Origin: Dactylosporangium siamense
Lineage (GTDB): Bacteria; Actinomycetota; Actinomycetes; Mycobacteriales; Micromonosporaceae
Assembly: GCF_016862795.1 (NCBI RefSeq)
Contig: NZ_BONQ01000106.1
Location: forward strand, 1 to 64,000
Direction of reading: 5' to 3'
Length of the DNA: 64,000 nt
Shown in pieces: positions 25,932-33,306 of the stretch. Made by a program: the position numbers and the translations under genes. The first letter of the stretch is position 1, and every line of letters starts with the position of its first letter. Below the pieces are notes generated by a model. It searched no databases. It saw nothing but the letters and a program-made list of their open reading frames with translations, and was not told the DNA's origin.

Positions 25932-27217
25932 CGACCCCCACCACGCCGGCCGCGTCATTGCGGCCGGCGGTCTTCCTGGACCGGGACGGCGTGCTGAACG
26001 ACGTCCAGATCCGCGACGGCGTCCCCGTTCCCCCGCCGAACGTCGGGGAGATGCGGTTGCTGCCGGGCGTCGTCGAGGCCTGCACCCGCCTGCACGAGCT
26101 GGGCTACGTGCTGGTCGTGGTGACGAACCAGCCGGACATCGCCCGTGGCACGCAGTCGCGGGCCGAGGTCGACCGGATGCACGCGTTCCTGCAGGAGCGG
26201 CTGCCTCTGGACAAGATCGTTGTCTGTCCGCATGATGACGCGGACGGCTGCACGTGCCGTAAGCCACGGCCGGGAATGATCGTGGAAACGGCGCAGCGAC
26301 TCGGGCTCGACCTGAGTCGCAGCTTCTGCGTCGGTGACCGCTGGCGGGACATCGAAGCGGCACAGCGTGCGGGCGTCACAGCCATTTACGTCGAACGAAA
26401 CTATGGAGAGCGCAAGGCGGTTGGTGCCGACGCGGTCGTGCCGAGCCTGCTGGACGCAATCCCATTCATTGAGTCACACGGCTCTCAAAGAGGAGGACCA
26501 GTGTCCGACGCCGCACCGAGGCACGTGAAGATCTTCGCGGACGGCGCCGACTTGGAGAGCATCGTCTCCATGTCCGAGCGGCCAGGTATCGCCGGCTTCA
26601 CCACCAACCCGACACTCATGCGGAAGTCGGGGGTGACTGACTACGAAGCCTTCGCGCGCAAGGTCCTGGAGACCGTCACCGATCGACCGATCTCGTTCGA
26701 GGTGTTCGCGGACGACTTTCCCGGCATGATCCGGCAGGCTCAGCTCATCGCCTCCTGGGGGCCGAACGTCTTCGTCAAGGTGCCGGTCACCGACACCAAG
26801 GGCAACAACACCACCTCGGTCGTGGAGCAGCTCACCGCCGAGGGCGTGCAACTCAACGTCACCGCGCTGTTGACGCTGCCCCAGGTGGAGCGGGTGACGC
26901 AGGCGCTTGCCGGCACGCGTGGCGCGGTCGTCTCGGTCTTCGCCGGCCGCATCGCTGACACCGGCCGCGATCCGTTGCCCATCATGGCGGAAGCCCTGAA
27001 GATGACCTCCGCGCAGGCCAATGTGAGCCTGCTCTGGGCCAGCCCGCGCGAGATTCTCAACGTCCAGCAGGCCGACGACCTCGGCGTCGATATCATCACG
27101 GTGACCCACGACATGTTGGCGAAGCTCGGCCTGTTCGGCCGGGACCTCGACGACTACTCGCTCGACACCGTGCGCATGTTCCACAATGACGCGCAAGCGG
27201 CGGGATACGTGCTGTGA
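25928..27217 (+). CDS. HAD-IIIA phosphatase (GmhB-like) joined in frame to a transaldolase
   Basis: One continuous frame of 429 aa. Residues 1-185 are a HAD-IIIA phosphatase: VFLDRDGVLND (nucleophile Asp), VVVTNQPDIARG, the GmhB zinc loop CPHDDADGCTCRKPRPGM and FCVGDRWRDIEAAQ. This would remove the 7-phosphate of heptose 1,7-bisphosphate. Residues about 200-429 are a small transaldolase/fructose-6-phosphate aldolase-type barrel: GIAGFTTNPTLMRKSG, the Schiff-base Lys in VFVKVPVTDTKGNNTT, and VSVFAGRIADTGRDP. No stop separates them, but AGGAGGA at 26491-26497 and GTG 26501 could start the transaldolase alone. A transaldolase can make sedoheptulose 7-phosphate, the precursor used by GmhA. Confidence 0.85.
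   Translation: MTTPTTPAASLRPAVFLDRDGVLNDVQIRDGVPVPPPNVGEMRLLPGVVEACTRLHELGYVLVVVTNQPDIARGTQSRAEVDRMHAFLQERLPLDKIVVCPHDDADGCTCRKPRPGMIVETAQRLGLDLSRSFCVGDRWRDIEAAQRAGVTAIYVERNYGERKAVGADAVVPSLLDAIPFIESHGSQRGGPVSDAAPRHVKIFADGADLESIVSMSERPGIAGFTTNPTLMRKSGVTDYEAFARKVLETVTDRPISFEVFADDFPGMIRQAQLIASWGPNVFVKVPVTDTKGNNTTSVVEQLTAEGVQLNVTALLTLPQVERVTQALAGTRGAVVSVFAGRIADTGRDPLPIMAEALKMTSAQANVSLLWASPREILNVQQADDLGVDIITVTHDMLAKLGLFGRDLDDYSLDTVRMFHNDAQAAGYVL
26491..26503 (+). promoter_or_regulatory. Internal ribosome binding site and GTG start within the HAD-transaldolase frame
   Basis: AGGAGGA (26491-26497) followed 3 nt later by GTG 26501 lies in the linker between the two enzymes and is in frame. It could direct separate translation of a 238-aa transaldolase from the same mRNA. 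Confidence 0.6.
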
Positions 27218-28032
27218 CGGAGAAGCAGATGGCAAGCGAGGCGACGAGCCCGGACCCGAACGACTGGGACCACCACTGGGACGCCTACGGCGAGGCCGCC
27301 GAGGGCAACCCGGCGAACATCTACCGCCGGAACCTCATCCTGAAGCTGATGGGCCGGCCGCCGGCCGGCTCGACGGTGCTCGACATCGGCAGCGGCCAGG
27401 GCGAGTTCGCGCTCCACTTCCAGCGCACCTACCCGGACCTGAACGTCTGGGGCGCCGAGTACAGCGCGTCGGGCGTGGCACGCAGCCAGGCGCTGGCGGC
27501 GGCCGAGGGCAACAAGGCGCAGTTCCGTCAGGTCGACCTGCTCCAGCCCGCCGCCCTGATCGACGGGCAGCCGCCGGCCTCGTTCGCCCTGTGCTCCGAG
27601 GTGCTCGAGCACGTCGACGACCCCACCACGTTGATGCGCAACGCCCGCGCGCTCCTCGCGCCCGGCTGCCACGTCGTGATCACCGTGCCCGGTGGGCCCC
27701 GGTCCGCGTTCGACCACCACATCGGGCACTACCAGCACTTCGACGCCAAGAAGCTGCGGACGGTCCTGACCGACGCCGGCTACACCGTCAACCGGGTGCT
27801 GCGCGCCGGTGTCCCGTTCTTCAACATGTACAAGCTGGCGGTCATCGCCCGCGGCCGCCGCCTGATCGACGACGTCGAGCGGCGTTCCCCCTCCAGCCCG
27901 ACCATTCCGGGTGAGTCGGCGATGAAGTCGTTCTTCGGCTTCGGCTTCCGCCACAGCTTCGACAACGCCCCCTTCGGTTGGCAGATGGCGGCCGTCGCAA
28001 CCGTGCCGCACGAGTCCCCTGGAACCTCATGA
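27214..28032 (+). CDS. SAM-dependent methyltransferase
   Basis: The protein has 272 aa from GTG 27214 (GTGA overlap with the transaldolase stop). Motif I VLDIGSGQGEFALHFQ (about 54-69), WGAEYSASGVARSQALAAAE, FALCSEVLEHVDDPTTLMRN and LLAPGCHVVITVPGG are class I methyltransferase motifs. HHIGHYQHFDAKKLRTVLTD is common among enzymes of glycan clusters (Methyltransf_11/23 type). The C-terminus has FFGFGFRHSFDNAPFGWQM. It is distinct in sequence from the first methyltransferase of the operon, suggesting two methylations of the glycan or one chain-terminating cap. Confidence 0.87.
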   Translation: MTEKQMASEATSPDPNDWDHHWDAYGEAAEGNPANIYRRNLILKLMGRPPAGSTVLDIGSGQGEFALHFQRTYPDLNVWGAEYSASGVARSQALAAAEGNKAQFRQVDLLQPAALIDGQPPASFALCSEVLEHVDDPTTLMRNARALLAPGCHVVITVPGGPRSAFDHHIGHYQHFDAKKLRTVLTDAGYTVNRVLRAGVPFFNMYKLAVIARGRRLIDDVERRSPSSPTIPGESAMKSFFGFGFRHSFDNAPFGWQMAAVATVPHESPGTS

Positions 28033-29009
28033 TCATCACTCGCACCCCGCTCCGTATCACGCTGGGAGGCGGCGGCACCGACCTTCCCTCCTACTACGAG
28101 CAGTACGGCGGGCTGGTCATCTCGGCCGCGATCTCGAAGTACATCTTCATCTCGGTCAACCGCACGTTCACCGACGACTACTTCCTGAAGTACTCGGCGC
28201 TGGAGCGGGTCGACCGGGTCGAGGACATCGAGCACCCGATCGTGCGGGAGGCGCTGCTGGCCCACGCGGTCGACCCGGCGCTGGAGATCGTCAGCACGGC
28301 GGACATCCCCTCGGGCACCGGCCTGGGCTCGTCGGGCTCGTTCACCGTCGGCCTGTTGCGGGCGATCTACGCGATGCGCCGTGACCACGTCAGTGCCGGG
28401 GAGATCGCCGACGAGGCGTGCCGGATCGAGATCGACCGGCTGGGCCGGCCGGTCGGCAAGCAGGATCAGTACGTGGCGGCGTTCGGCGGCCTGAAGACGT
28501 ATTCGTTCCAGCCTGACGGAACGGTTGAGGTCGCCCCGCTCGCGATCAGCACGGAGGTCTTCCACGACCTCGAAGACCACATGCTGATGTTCTTCACCGG
28601 CTACTCACGTGCCGCTGACCGGGTGCTCGAGGAGCAGCGCAGCAAGTCGTCGGCGGGTGACTCCGCCATGATCGACAACCTGCACTTCGTCAAGGAGCTC
28701 GGCCTGCGCAGCAAGGTCGCGCTCGAGCAGGGCGACGTCGAGGGCTTCGCCGCGCTCATGCACGAGCACTGGGAGCACAAGAAGAAGCGCTCCAGCGTGA
28801 TGTCGAACCCGAACATCGACCGCTGGTACGAGATCGGACGCGCCAACGGTGCGCTGGGCGGCAAGCTCGTCGGCGCCGGAGCGGGCGGGTTCCTGCTGTT
28901 CTACACGCGCGATCCCCGCCGGCTGCGGACGGCGATGGCCGCCGAGGGACTGGCCGAGATCCGGTTCACGTTCGACAGTGACGGCAGCGTCGTAGTCGTC
29001 CGGGATTGA
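28029..29009 (+). CDS. hddA: GHMP kinase, D-glycero-D-manno-heptose 7-phosphate kinase-like
   Basis: The protein has 326 aa from ATG 28029 (ATGA overlap). Motif 1 TPLRITLGGGGTDLPSYY, motif 2 IPSGTGLGSSGSFTVGLLRA (ATP loop) and motif 3 GGKLVGAGAGGFLLFY define a GHMP kinase. The GGGGTDLPSYYEQYGG start and DQYVAAFGG are diagnostic for the HddA/fucokinase-like group. It would phosphorylate heptose 7-phosphate at C1 to give the 1,7-bisphosphate. The neighbouring GmhA, GmhB and HddC-like genes make the heptose assignment more likely than fucose. Confidence 0.88.
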   Translation: MIITRTPLRITLGGGGTDLPSYYEQYGGLVISAAISKYIFISVNRTFTDDYFLKYSALERVDRVEDIEHPIVREALLAHAVDPALEIVSTADIPSGTGLGSSGSFTVGLLRAIYAMRRDHVSAGEIADEACRIEIDRLGRPVGKQDQYVAAFGGLKTYSFQPDGTVEVAPLAISTEVFHDLEDHMLMFFTGYSRAADRVLEEQRSKSSAGDSAMIDNLHFVKELGLRSKVALEQGDVEGFAALMHEHWEHKKKRSSVMSNPNIDRWYEIGRANGALGGKLVGAGAGGFLLFYTRDPRRLRTAMAAEGLAEIRFTFDSDGSVVVVRD

Positions 29010-29022
29010 GGGTGTCGTTTCG

Positions 29023-29745
29023 ATGCAATGCGTGATCCTCGCCGGCGGTGTCGGCAGCCGGATGTGGCCGGAGACGCGGACGGTGCCCAAGACGCTGCTC
29101 CCGGTCCAGGGCAGGCCGTTCGCGCAGTGGCAGCTCGACTGGCTGGCCGGCGCGGGCATCGAGTCGGTGGTCTACTGCCTCGGATTCCTCGGCGACGATG
29201 TCCGCGCCTTCGTCGGAGACGGATCACGGTGGGGGCTGTCGGTCACCTACGTCGACGAGGGTGACCAACTGCGTGGCACGGCCGGCGCCTTGCGTCTCGC
29301 CCATGACGAGGGCGCGTTGCAGGACGACTTTCTCGTCCTCTACGGCGACTCCTGGCTCCAGGTCGACCCGGCGGCCGTGCTGCGAGCCGCGCGGAGCCGG
29401 CCCGAACCCGCCCTGATGACCGTCTACTCGAACGACAGCCAGTGGGACACCAGCAACGTCATCTTCGCCGACGGTCGGGTCGCGCGATATGCGAAGGGCC
29501 TCGTCGAACGGCCGGCCGACATGCGCTGGATCGACTACGGTCTGATGGTGTTCCGCCGTGACGTGATCGCCGAGCGGGTGGCGCCGGTGGTGGTGCAGGA
29601 CCTGGCGCCGCTGTGCACCGCGCTCGCCGACGAGGGGTCGCTGGCCGGCTTCGAGGTGTCCGACCGGTTCTACGAGATCGGTTCGGTCGACGGCCGCCGG
29701 GATCTCGAACAGTTCCTGCGCGGCCGGACCGCTCAAGCGACGTGA
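29023..29745 (+). CDS. hddC: Sugar-1-phosphate nucleotidyltransferase, HddC-like
   Basis: The protein has 240 aa from ATG 29023, 13 nt after the kinase. The signature ILAGGVGSRMWPETRTVPKT then LLPVQGRPF holds the nucleotide loop and the PK motif. LVLYGDSWLQVD carries the metal-binding Asp, and DYGLMVFRRDVI and FYEIGSVDGRRDLEQFL are typical of the HddC/RmlA-like group. It would transfer GMP (or another NMP) to heptose 1-phosphate, giving GDP-heptose if it follows HddC. Base specificity cannot be read with confidence. Confidence 0.85.
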   Translation: MQCVILAGGVGSRMWPETRTVPKTLLPVQGRPFAQWQLDWLAGAGIESVVYCLGFLGDDVRAFVGDGSRWGLSVTYVDEGDQLRGTAGALRLAHDEGALQDDFLVLYGDSWLQVDPAAVLRAARSRPEPALMTVYSNDSQWDTSNVIFADGRVARYAKGLVERPADMRWIDYGLMVFRRDVIAERVAPVVVQDLAPLCTALADEGSLAGFEVSDRFYEIGSVDGRRDLEQFLRGRTAQAT

Positions 29746-31064
29746 CGAACCCCGTGACCTTGTCCCAGCCGCCCACCGGCGCCCCCACGGCGACGGTGCC
29801 GCGACCGGCGCGCACGTTCGGGCCGACCATGTTCGTCCTGGTCGGTCTGGGCGTGCAGGCGGTGACCACGTATGCCACGTTGATCCTGTCCGGCCGCATC
29901 CTCGGCGCCGCCGAGTTCGGTGGACTCGCGGCGCTCTACGTCCTGGTGAGCAGCGTCGCGACCGGTCTGTTCCAGCCGCTGGAGCAGGAGGTGGCGCGCC
30001 GCCGCGGCCACGAGTGGGGGACCGGTCGCTCGGACCGCACCCTGCTCCGCCGGGCGCTGGTGTTCGGGCTGTGCCTCTGCGCAGCCGTCGTCGCGGTCGC
30101 GTTGGTCCTGAACGGCCCGGCGATCCGGCTGCTCGGACAGCATCCACAACTGCTCGCCGCGTTCTGCGTCGCCCTGCCGGGCTATGCGCTGTGCTTCGTC
30201 ACCCGTGGCTCGTTCTCGGGCAGCCGCCGCCTGCGCCACTACGGACTGCAGCTGTCGGTGGAGGGCGTGTTCCGCCTGATCGGGCTCGGCGTGCTGTTCG
30301 TGGTCGGGGTGCAGACGCCCGCCGCGTACGGCTGGCTGTTCGGCCTGGCGCCGTGGGTCGCGCTGGCGCTGTCGGCCGGCGGCGTCCGTGGCGACCGGGC
30401 GGCGCCTGACGCGGCCGTGGACACCGAGCCTCGACCGTTGGTCGCCCCGCTCGTGCTGCTGCTGGTCAGCGCGCTCGCGGCCCAGTTGCTCATCGGAGCG
30501 GGGCCGGTCGTCGCCAAGCTGTTCGCGGCCTCCGACGACCAGGCCCGCACGGGCGCGTTCCTCGCCGCGCTGGTGGTGGTGCGCCTGCCGGTCTTCCTGT
30601 TCACCGCCGTGCAGCCGAGCATGCTGCCGGCGATGGCGGCACACACCCAGGCGGGCCGGAAGGTCGCCTTCCGGTCCCTGCTGATGAAGGTCCTCGCCGC
30701 GATGGGGGCCCTCGCGATCCTCACCACGGTGATCACCGCGGCGCTGGGCCCGTGGAGCCTCAAGCTGCTCTTCGGTCCGGACTACGTGCTGTCGACGCAG
30801 GTCTTCCTGCTCATGGGGGTCTCGGTCGGGCTGTTCATGACCTCCGGCGTGCTCGGCCAGGCGGTGCTCGCGCTCGGCAAGCACGGCGCGGTCACGCTCG
30901 GATGGCTGGCCGGAATCGTCGGTCTCGCGGTGGGAACCGCCATCGCGCACGACGCGCTGTACAAGGCCACCATGGGGCTGCTGATCGGCGCCGCCGCATC
31001 CACGGCCACGTTCACCGTCCTGCTCGCGACGGCGTTCCACCGGTGGCGGCCGACGGCCGGCTGA
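29742..31064 (+). CDS. Polysaccharide flippase, Wzx/PST-type (MOP superfamily)
   Basis: The protein has 440 aa from GTG 29742 (GTGA overlap). About 12-14 hydrophobic helices with the family pattern: LILSGRILGAAEFGGLAALY near the N-terminus, PLEQEVARRRGHE after helix 2 and PGYALCFVTRGSFSGSRRLR in the middle. The C-terminal half has FGPDYVLSTQVFLLMGVSVG. It probably flips the lipid-linked glycan across the membrane. It is the last gene of the operon, followed by a strong terminator. Confidence 0.87.
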   Translation: MTNPVTLSQPPTGAPTATVPRPARTFGPTMFVLVGLGVQAVTTYATLILSGRILGAAEFGGLAALYVLVSSVATGLFQPLEQEVARRRGHEWGTGRSDRTLLRRALVFGLCLCAAVVAVALVLNGPAIRLLGQHPQLLAAFCVALPGYALCFVTRGSFSGSRRLRHYGLQLSVEGVFRLIGLGVLFVVGVQTPAAYGWLFGLAPWVALALSAGGVRGDRAAPDAAVDTEPRPLVAPLVLLLVSALAAQLLIGAGPVVAKLFAASDDQARTGAFLAALVVVRLPVFLFTAVQPSMLPAMAAHTQAGRKVAFRSLLMKVLAAMGALAILTTVITAALGPWSLKLLFGPDYVLSTQVFLLMGVSVGLFMTSGVLGQAVLALGKHGAVTLGWLAGIVGLAVGTAIAHDALYKATMGLLIGAAASTATFTVLLATAFHRWRPTAG

Positions 31065-31079
31065 ACTGCCGAAACGATG

Positions 31080-31107
31080 AACGCCCCCGGCCCAGGCAGG
31101 GGGCGTT
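31080..31107. terminator. Terminator of the heptose-glycan operon
   Basis: AACGCCCCC (31080-31088) pairs perfectly with GGGGGCGTT (31099-31107) around a 10-nt loop, 16 nt after the flippase stop. It also lies downstream of the convergent sigma factor gene and may be bidirectional. Confidence 0.85.
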
Positions 31108-31163
31108 CTCCGTGTCTCGGGGGCGGTCAGGCTGGAGCGTTCGCACTGCCGAACGGCCGGGAT

Positions 31164-32372
31164 CTACCGGGCCAGCTTCCGGTTGAGGTACCGCTGCTCG
31201 GGCAGGCTGCTGGTGAGCCGGGCGGCGATCCGGTACTGCTCGGCGGCGGCGTCCGGCTCGCCGTTGAGATCGAGCAGGTGGGCGCGCACGGCGTACAGCC
31301 GGTGGTGCCGTTGCATGGCCGGGTCGTCCAGGAGCGGGTCCAGCATGGCGAGGCCGGCCGCGGGCTCGTGTGCCATGGCGACGGCGACCGCGTGGTTCAG
31401 CGTGACGGCCGGGCCCGGCGCGACCCGGCTCAGCATGTCGTAGACGACGCTGATCTGCAGCCAGTCGGTCTGCTCGTAGGTCGCGGCCTCGGCGTGGACC
31501 GCGGCGATGGCGGCCTGCAGCTGGAACCTGCCGACGTGGCCGCGGGGGAGGGTCCGCTCCAGCAGTTCGACGCCCTCGGTGATCAGGTCGCGGCGCCACA
31601 GCGCGCGGTCCTGTGCGGCGAGCGGCACGAGGTCGCCGGTGGGGTCGACCCGGGCGGGGGAGCGGGCGTGGGTGAGCAGCATGAGGGCGAGGGCGCCGGC
31701 GACCTCGGCGTGGTCGGGCAGGGCGGCGTGCAGCTGCCGGACGAGCCGGATCGCCTCCTCGGCGAGCTGGACGTCGAGCAGCGCCTCACCGGACGTCCGG
31801 GCGTACCCCTCGGTGAACACGAGGTGGCACACGTCGATGACCGCGGCGACCCGGTCGGGCAGCTCCTGCTCGGACGGCATGACGAACTGGGCGCCGGCCT
31901 GGCGCAGCGCCGTGCGGGCCCGGGTGAGGCGCTGCGTCATCGTGCGGGCCGGGACGAGGTACGCGGCCGCGATCTGCTCCACCCCGAGGCCGGCCACGGA
32001 CCGCAGGCAGAGCGCGACCTGCGACGGGCGGGTCAGCGCGGGGTGGCAGCACAGGAAGAACAGCCGCAGCGTGTCGTCGTGATCTGGGACGGTGCGGTCG
32101 TCGACTGCCTCCGGCCGTTGCGCCGCGTCGAGGGTCTCGCGGCGGGCCCGGGCCGTGTCCGCGCGGGCGCGGTCGATCAACCGCCGGGACGCGACCGTGA
32201 TCAGCCAGCCTCTCGGCGAGTCGGGTATGCCGTCGACCGGCCACTGGGCGGCGGCCGCCTCGGCCGCCTCCTGCAGCGCCTCCTCGCAGTCTCCGAGGTC
32301 GGAGTATTTGCGCAGCAGCGCACCGAGGACGTGCGGCGCCTCGCGGCGCCACACGTCGTCGAGGGCCTTCAC
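31164..32372 (-). CDS. ECF42-type RNA polymerase sigma factor with C-terminal extension
   Basis: The protein has 402 aa from GTG 32372, which overlaps the stop of the DGPF gene as GTGA. The sigma2 region is about 10-75 (DDVWRREAPHVLGALLRKYS, LGDCEEALQEA and GWLITVASRRLIDRARAD). The sigma4 region is about 125-180 (CLRSVAGLGVEQIAAAYLVP and ARTMTQRLTRARTAL). The 220-aa C-terminal domain with FTEGYARTSGEALLDVQLAE, LMLLTHARSPAR and LNHAVAVAMAHEP is the TPR-like extension of ECF42 factors, which lack an anti-sigma partner. The upstream DGPF/YCII gene is the conserved ECF42 neighbour and probable signal protein. Confidence 0.92.
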   Translation of the reverse strand: MKALDDVWRREAPHVLGALLRKYSDLGDCEEALQEAAEAAAAQWPVDGIPDSPRGWLITVASRRLIDRARADTARARRETLDAAQRPEAVDDRTVPDHDDTLRLFFLCCHPALTRPSQVALCLRSVAGLGVEQIAAAYLVPARTMTQRLTRARTALRQAGAQFVMPSEQELPDRVAAVIDVCHLVFTEGYARTSGEALLDVQLAEEAIRLVRQLHAALPDHAEVAGALALMLLTHARSPARVDPTGDLVPLAAQDRALWRRDLITEGVELLERTLPRGHVGRFQLQAAIAAVHAEAATYEQTDWLQISVVYDMLSRVAPGPAVTLNHAVAVAMAHEPAAGLAMLDPLLDDPAMQRHHRLYAVRAHLLDLNGEPDAAAEQYRIAARLTSSLPEQRYLNRKLAR

Positions 32373-32761
32373 TGGTCGTCGCCTCCGGGCCACATCATCG
32401 GCCGCAGCTCCACCGTCTCGTCCGGGCCGGAGAACCGGGCGGCGACCTCTTCGGCGCGGGCCTTGCTGTCGACGTCGATGAGGAAGAACCCGGCCAGGTG
32501 TTCCTTCGCCTCCGAGTACGGCCCGTCGCTGGCGAGGGGTTCGCCGTCGCGCCACCGGTACAGGCGGGCGCCGGCGGGGTCGCCGAGTGCCTCGCCGCCG
32601 AGCAGCTCACCGTTGGCCTGCAGCTCGGTCATCACCTGCTCGAACTCCGCGTTCAGCCGCTTGCGGACGTCGTCGGGCAGGGCCTGGTGGGCGGCGAGGT
32701 AGTCGCTCGTCGGGTGGCCCCAGGGCTGCGGGTTGGAGTGGATCAGGATCACGTACTTCAT
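32369..32761 (-). CDS. YCII/DGPF-domain protein, partner of the ECF42 sigma factor
   Basis: The protein has 130 aa from ATG 32761. MKYVILIHSNPQPWG, the variant DGPF motif SDGPYSEAKEHLAGFFLIDV (about 80-99) and AEEVAARFSGPDETVELRPM are typical. In many actinobacteria these genes precede ECF42 sigma factors and are among their targets. The start is the first ATG of the conserved MKYVILIH motif. Overlap with the sigma gene shows co-translation. Its reaction, if any, is unknown. Confidence 0.9.
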   Translation of the reverse strand: MKYVILIHSNPQPWGHPTSDYLAAHQALPDDVRKRLNAEFEQVMTELQANGELLGGEALGDPAGARLYRWRDGEPLASDGPYSEAKEHLAGFFLIDVDSKARAEEVAARFSGPDETVELRPMMWPGGDDQ

Positions 32762-32882
32762 CGGACTCTCCCAGCTTGCGTGACGGCGCTTCCGTCGCTC
32801 ACCTGGAACGTCGGAGCGCCCCAACCGATGTCTACACGGGTAACCGCCGGATTTTTGTCCCGGATTCGGAAAGACTCGGCCG

Positions 32883-33236
32883 GTGCGCCTTTGGAGGCGG
32901 TTCGTCACGGTATACGCCGGCGCGGTCGGCGCGCTCGCCTGGCTCGGGGCAGCGCTCAGCGACACGTACGTCGAGGATCCCGGCCATGATCAAGGCCGGT
33001 CGATCCTGTGGCTGGCGACAATCCTGATGTTTCCGGCCGGACTGCTGATCAACGTCTGGATCGTGCCGGTCGTGATTGCGGCGAATGTCTCGCAGGAGAT
33101 CTTCGGGTCGTGGGCCGCCGCGATGACCCTCGGGCTCGGGTTCGGCGTGGTCGCCGCCGTGAACGCCGTGCTCCTGGGGCTGCCGGTCGAGCTGTTCCGG
33201 CGTGCCTGGCGAACGGTCCGCCGCGGCCGGCAGTAG
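32883..33236 (+). CDS. Small membrane protein, possibly SCO4225 family
   Basis: The protein has 117 aa from GTG 32883. Three hydrophobic segments (about 7-26, 42-68, 78-100) are followed by a basic tail RRAWRTVRRGRQ. FPAGLLINVWIVPVVIAANV is reminiscent of small SCO4225-type actinobacterial membrane proteins, but the assignment is weak. It is divergent from the ECF42 operon, with 121 nt between starts, so it could be under the same sigma factor. Function unknown. Confidence 0.6.
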   Translation: MRLWRRFVTVYAGAVGALAWLGAALSDTYVEDPGHDQGRSILWLATILMFPAGLLINVWIVPVVIAANVSQEIFGSWAAAMTLGLGFGVVAAVNAVLLGLPVELFRRAWRTVRRGRQ

Positions 33237-33258
33237 TGCGACCAGGTTTGGAAGGGTA

Positions 33259-33287
33259 TTGAACTAACCGGTTGACGGCCGTAGAGT
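33259..33287 (+). promoter_or_regulatory. Sigma-70-type promoter of the xylulokinase gene
   Basis: TTGAAC (33259-33264) and TAGAGT (33282-33287) are 17 nt apart, with the start codon 19 nt after the -10. AACCGGTT (33266-33273), an 8-bp palindrome, lies in the spacer and could be a repressor site. Confidence 0.5.
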
Positions 33288-33306
33288 CGGCGACGGAGGC
33301 ATCGTG

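Noticed and set aside
24552-26363. 603-codon minus-strand frame across the isomerase, epimerase and HAD genes
   Set aside because: It spans three coupled genes on the other strand and has noise composition.
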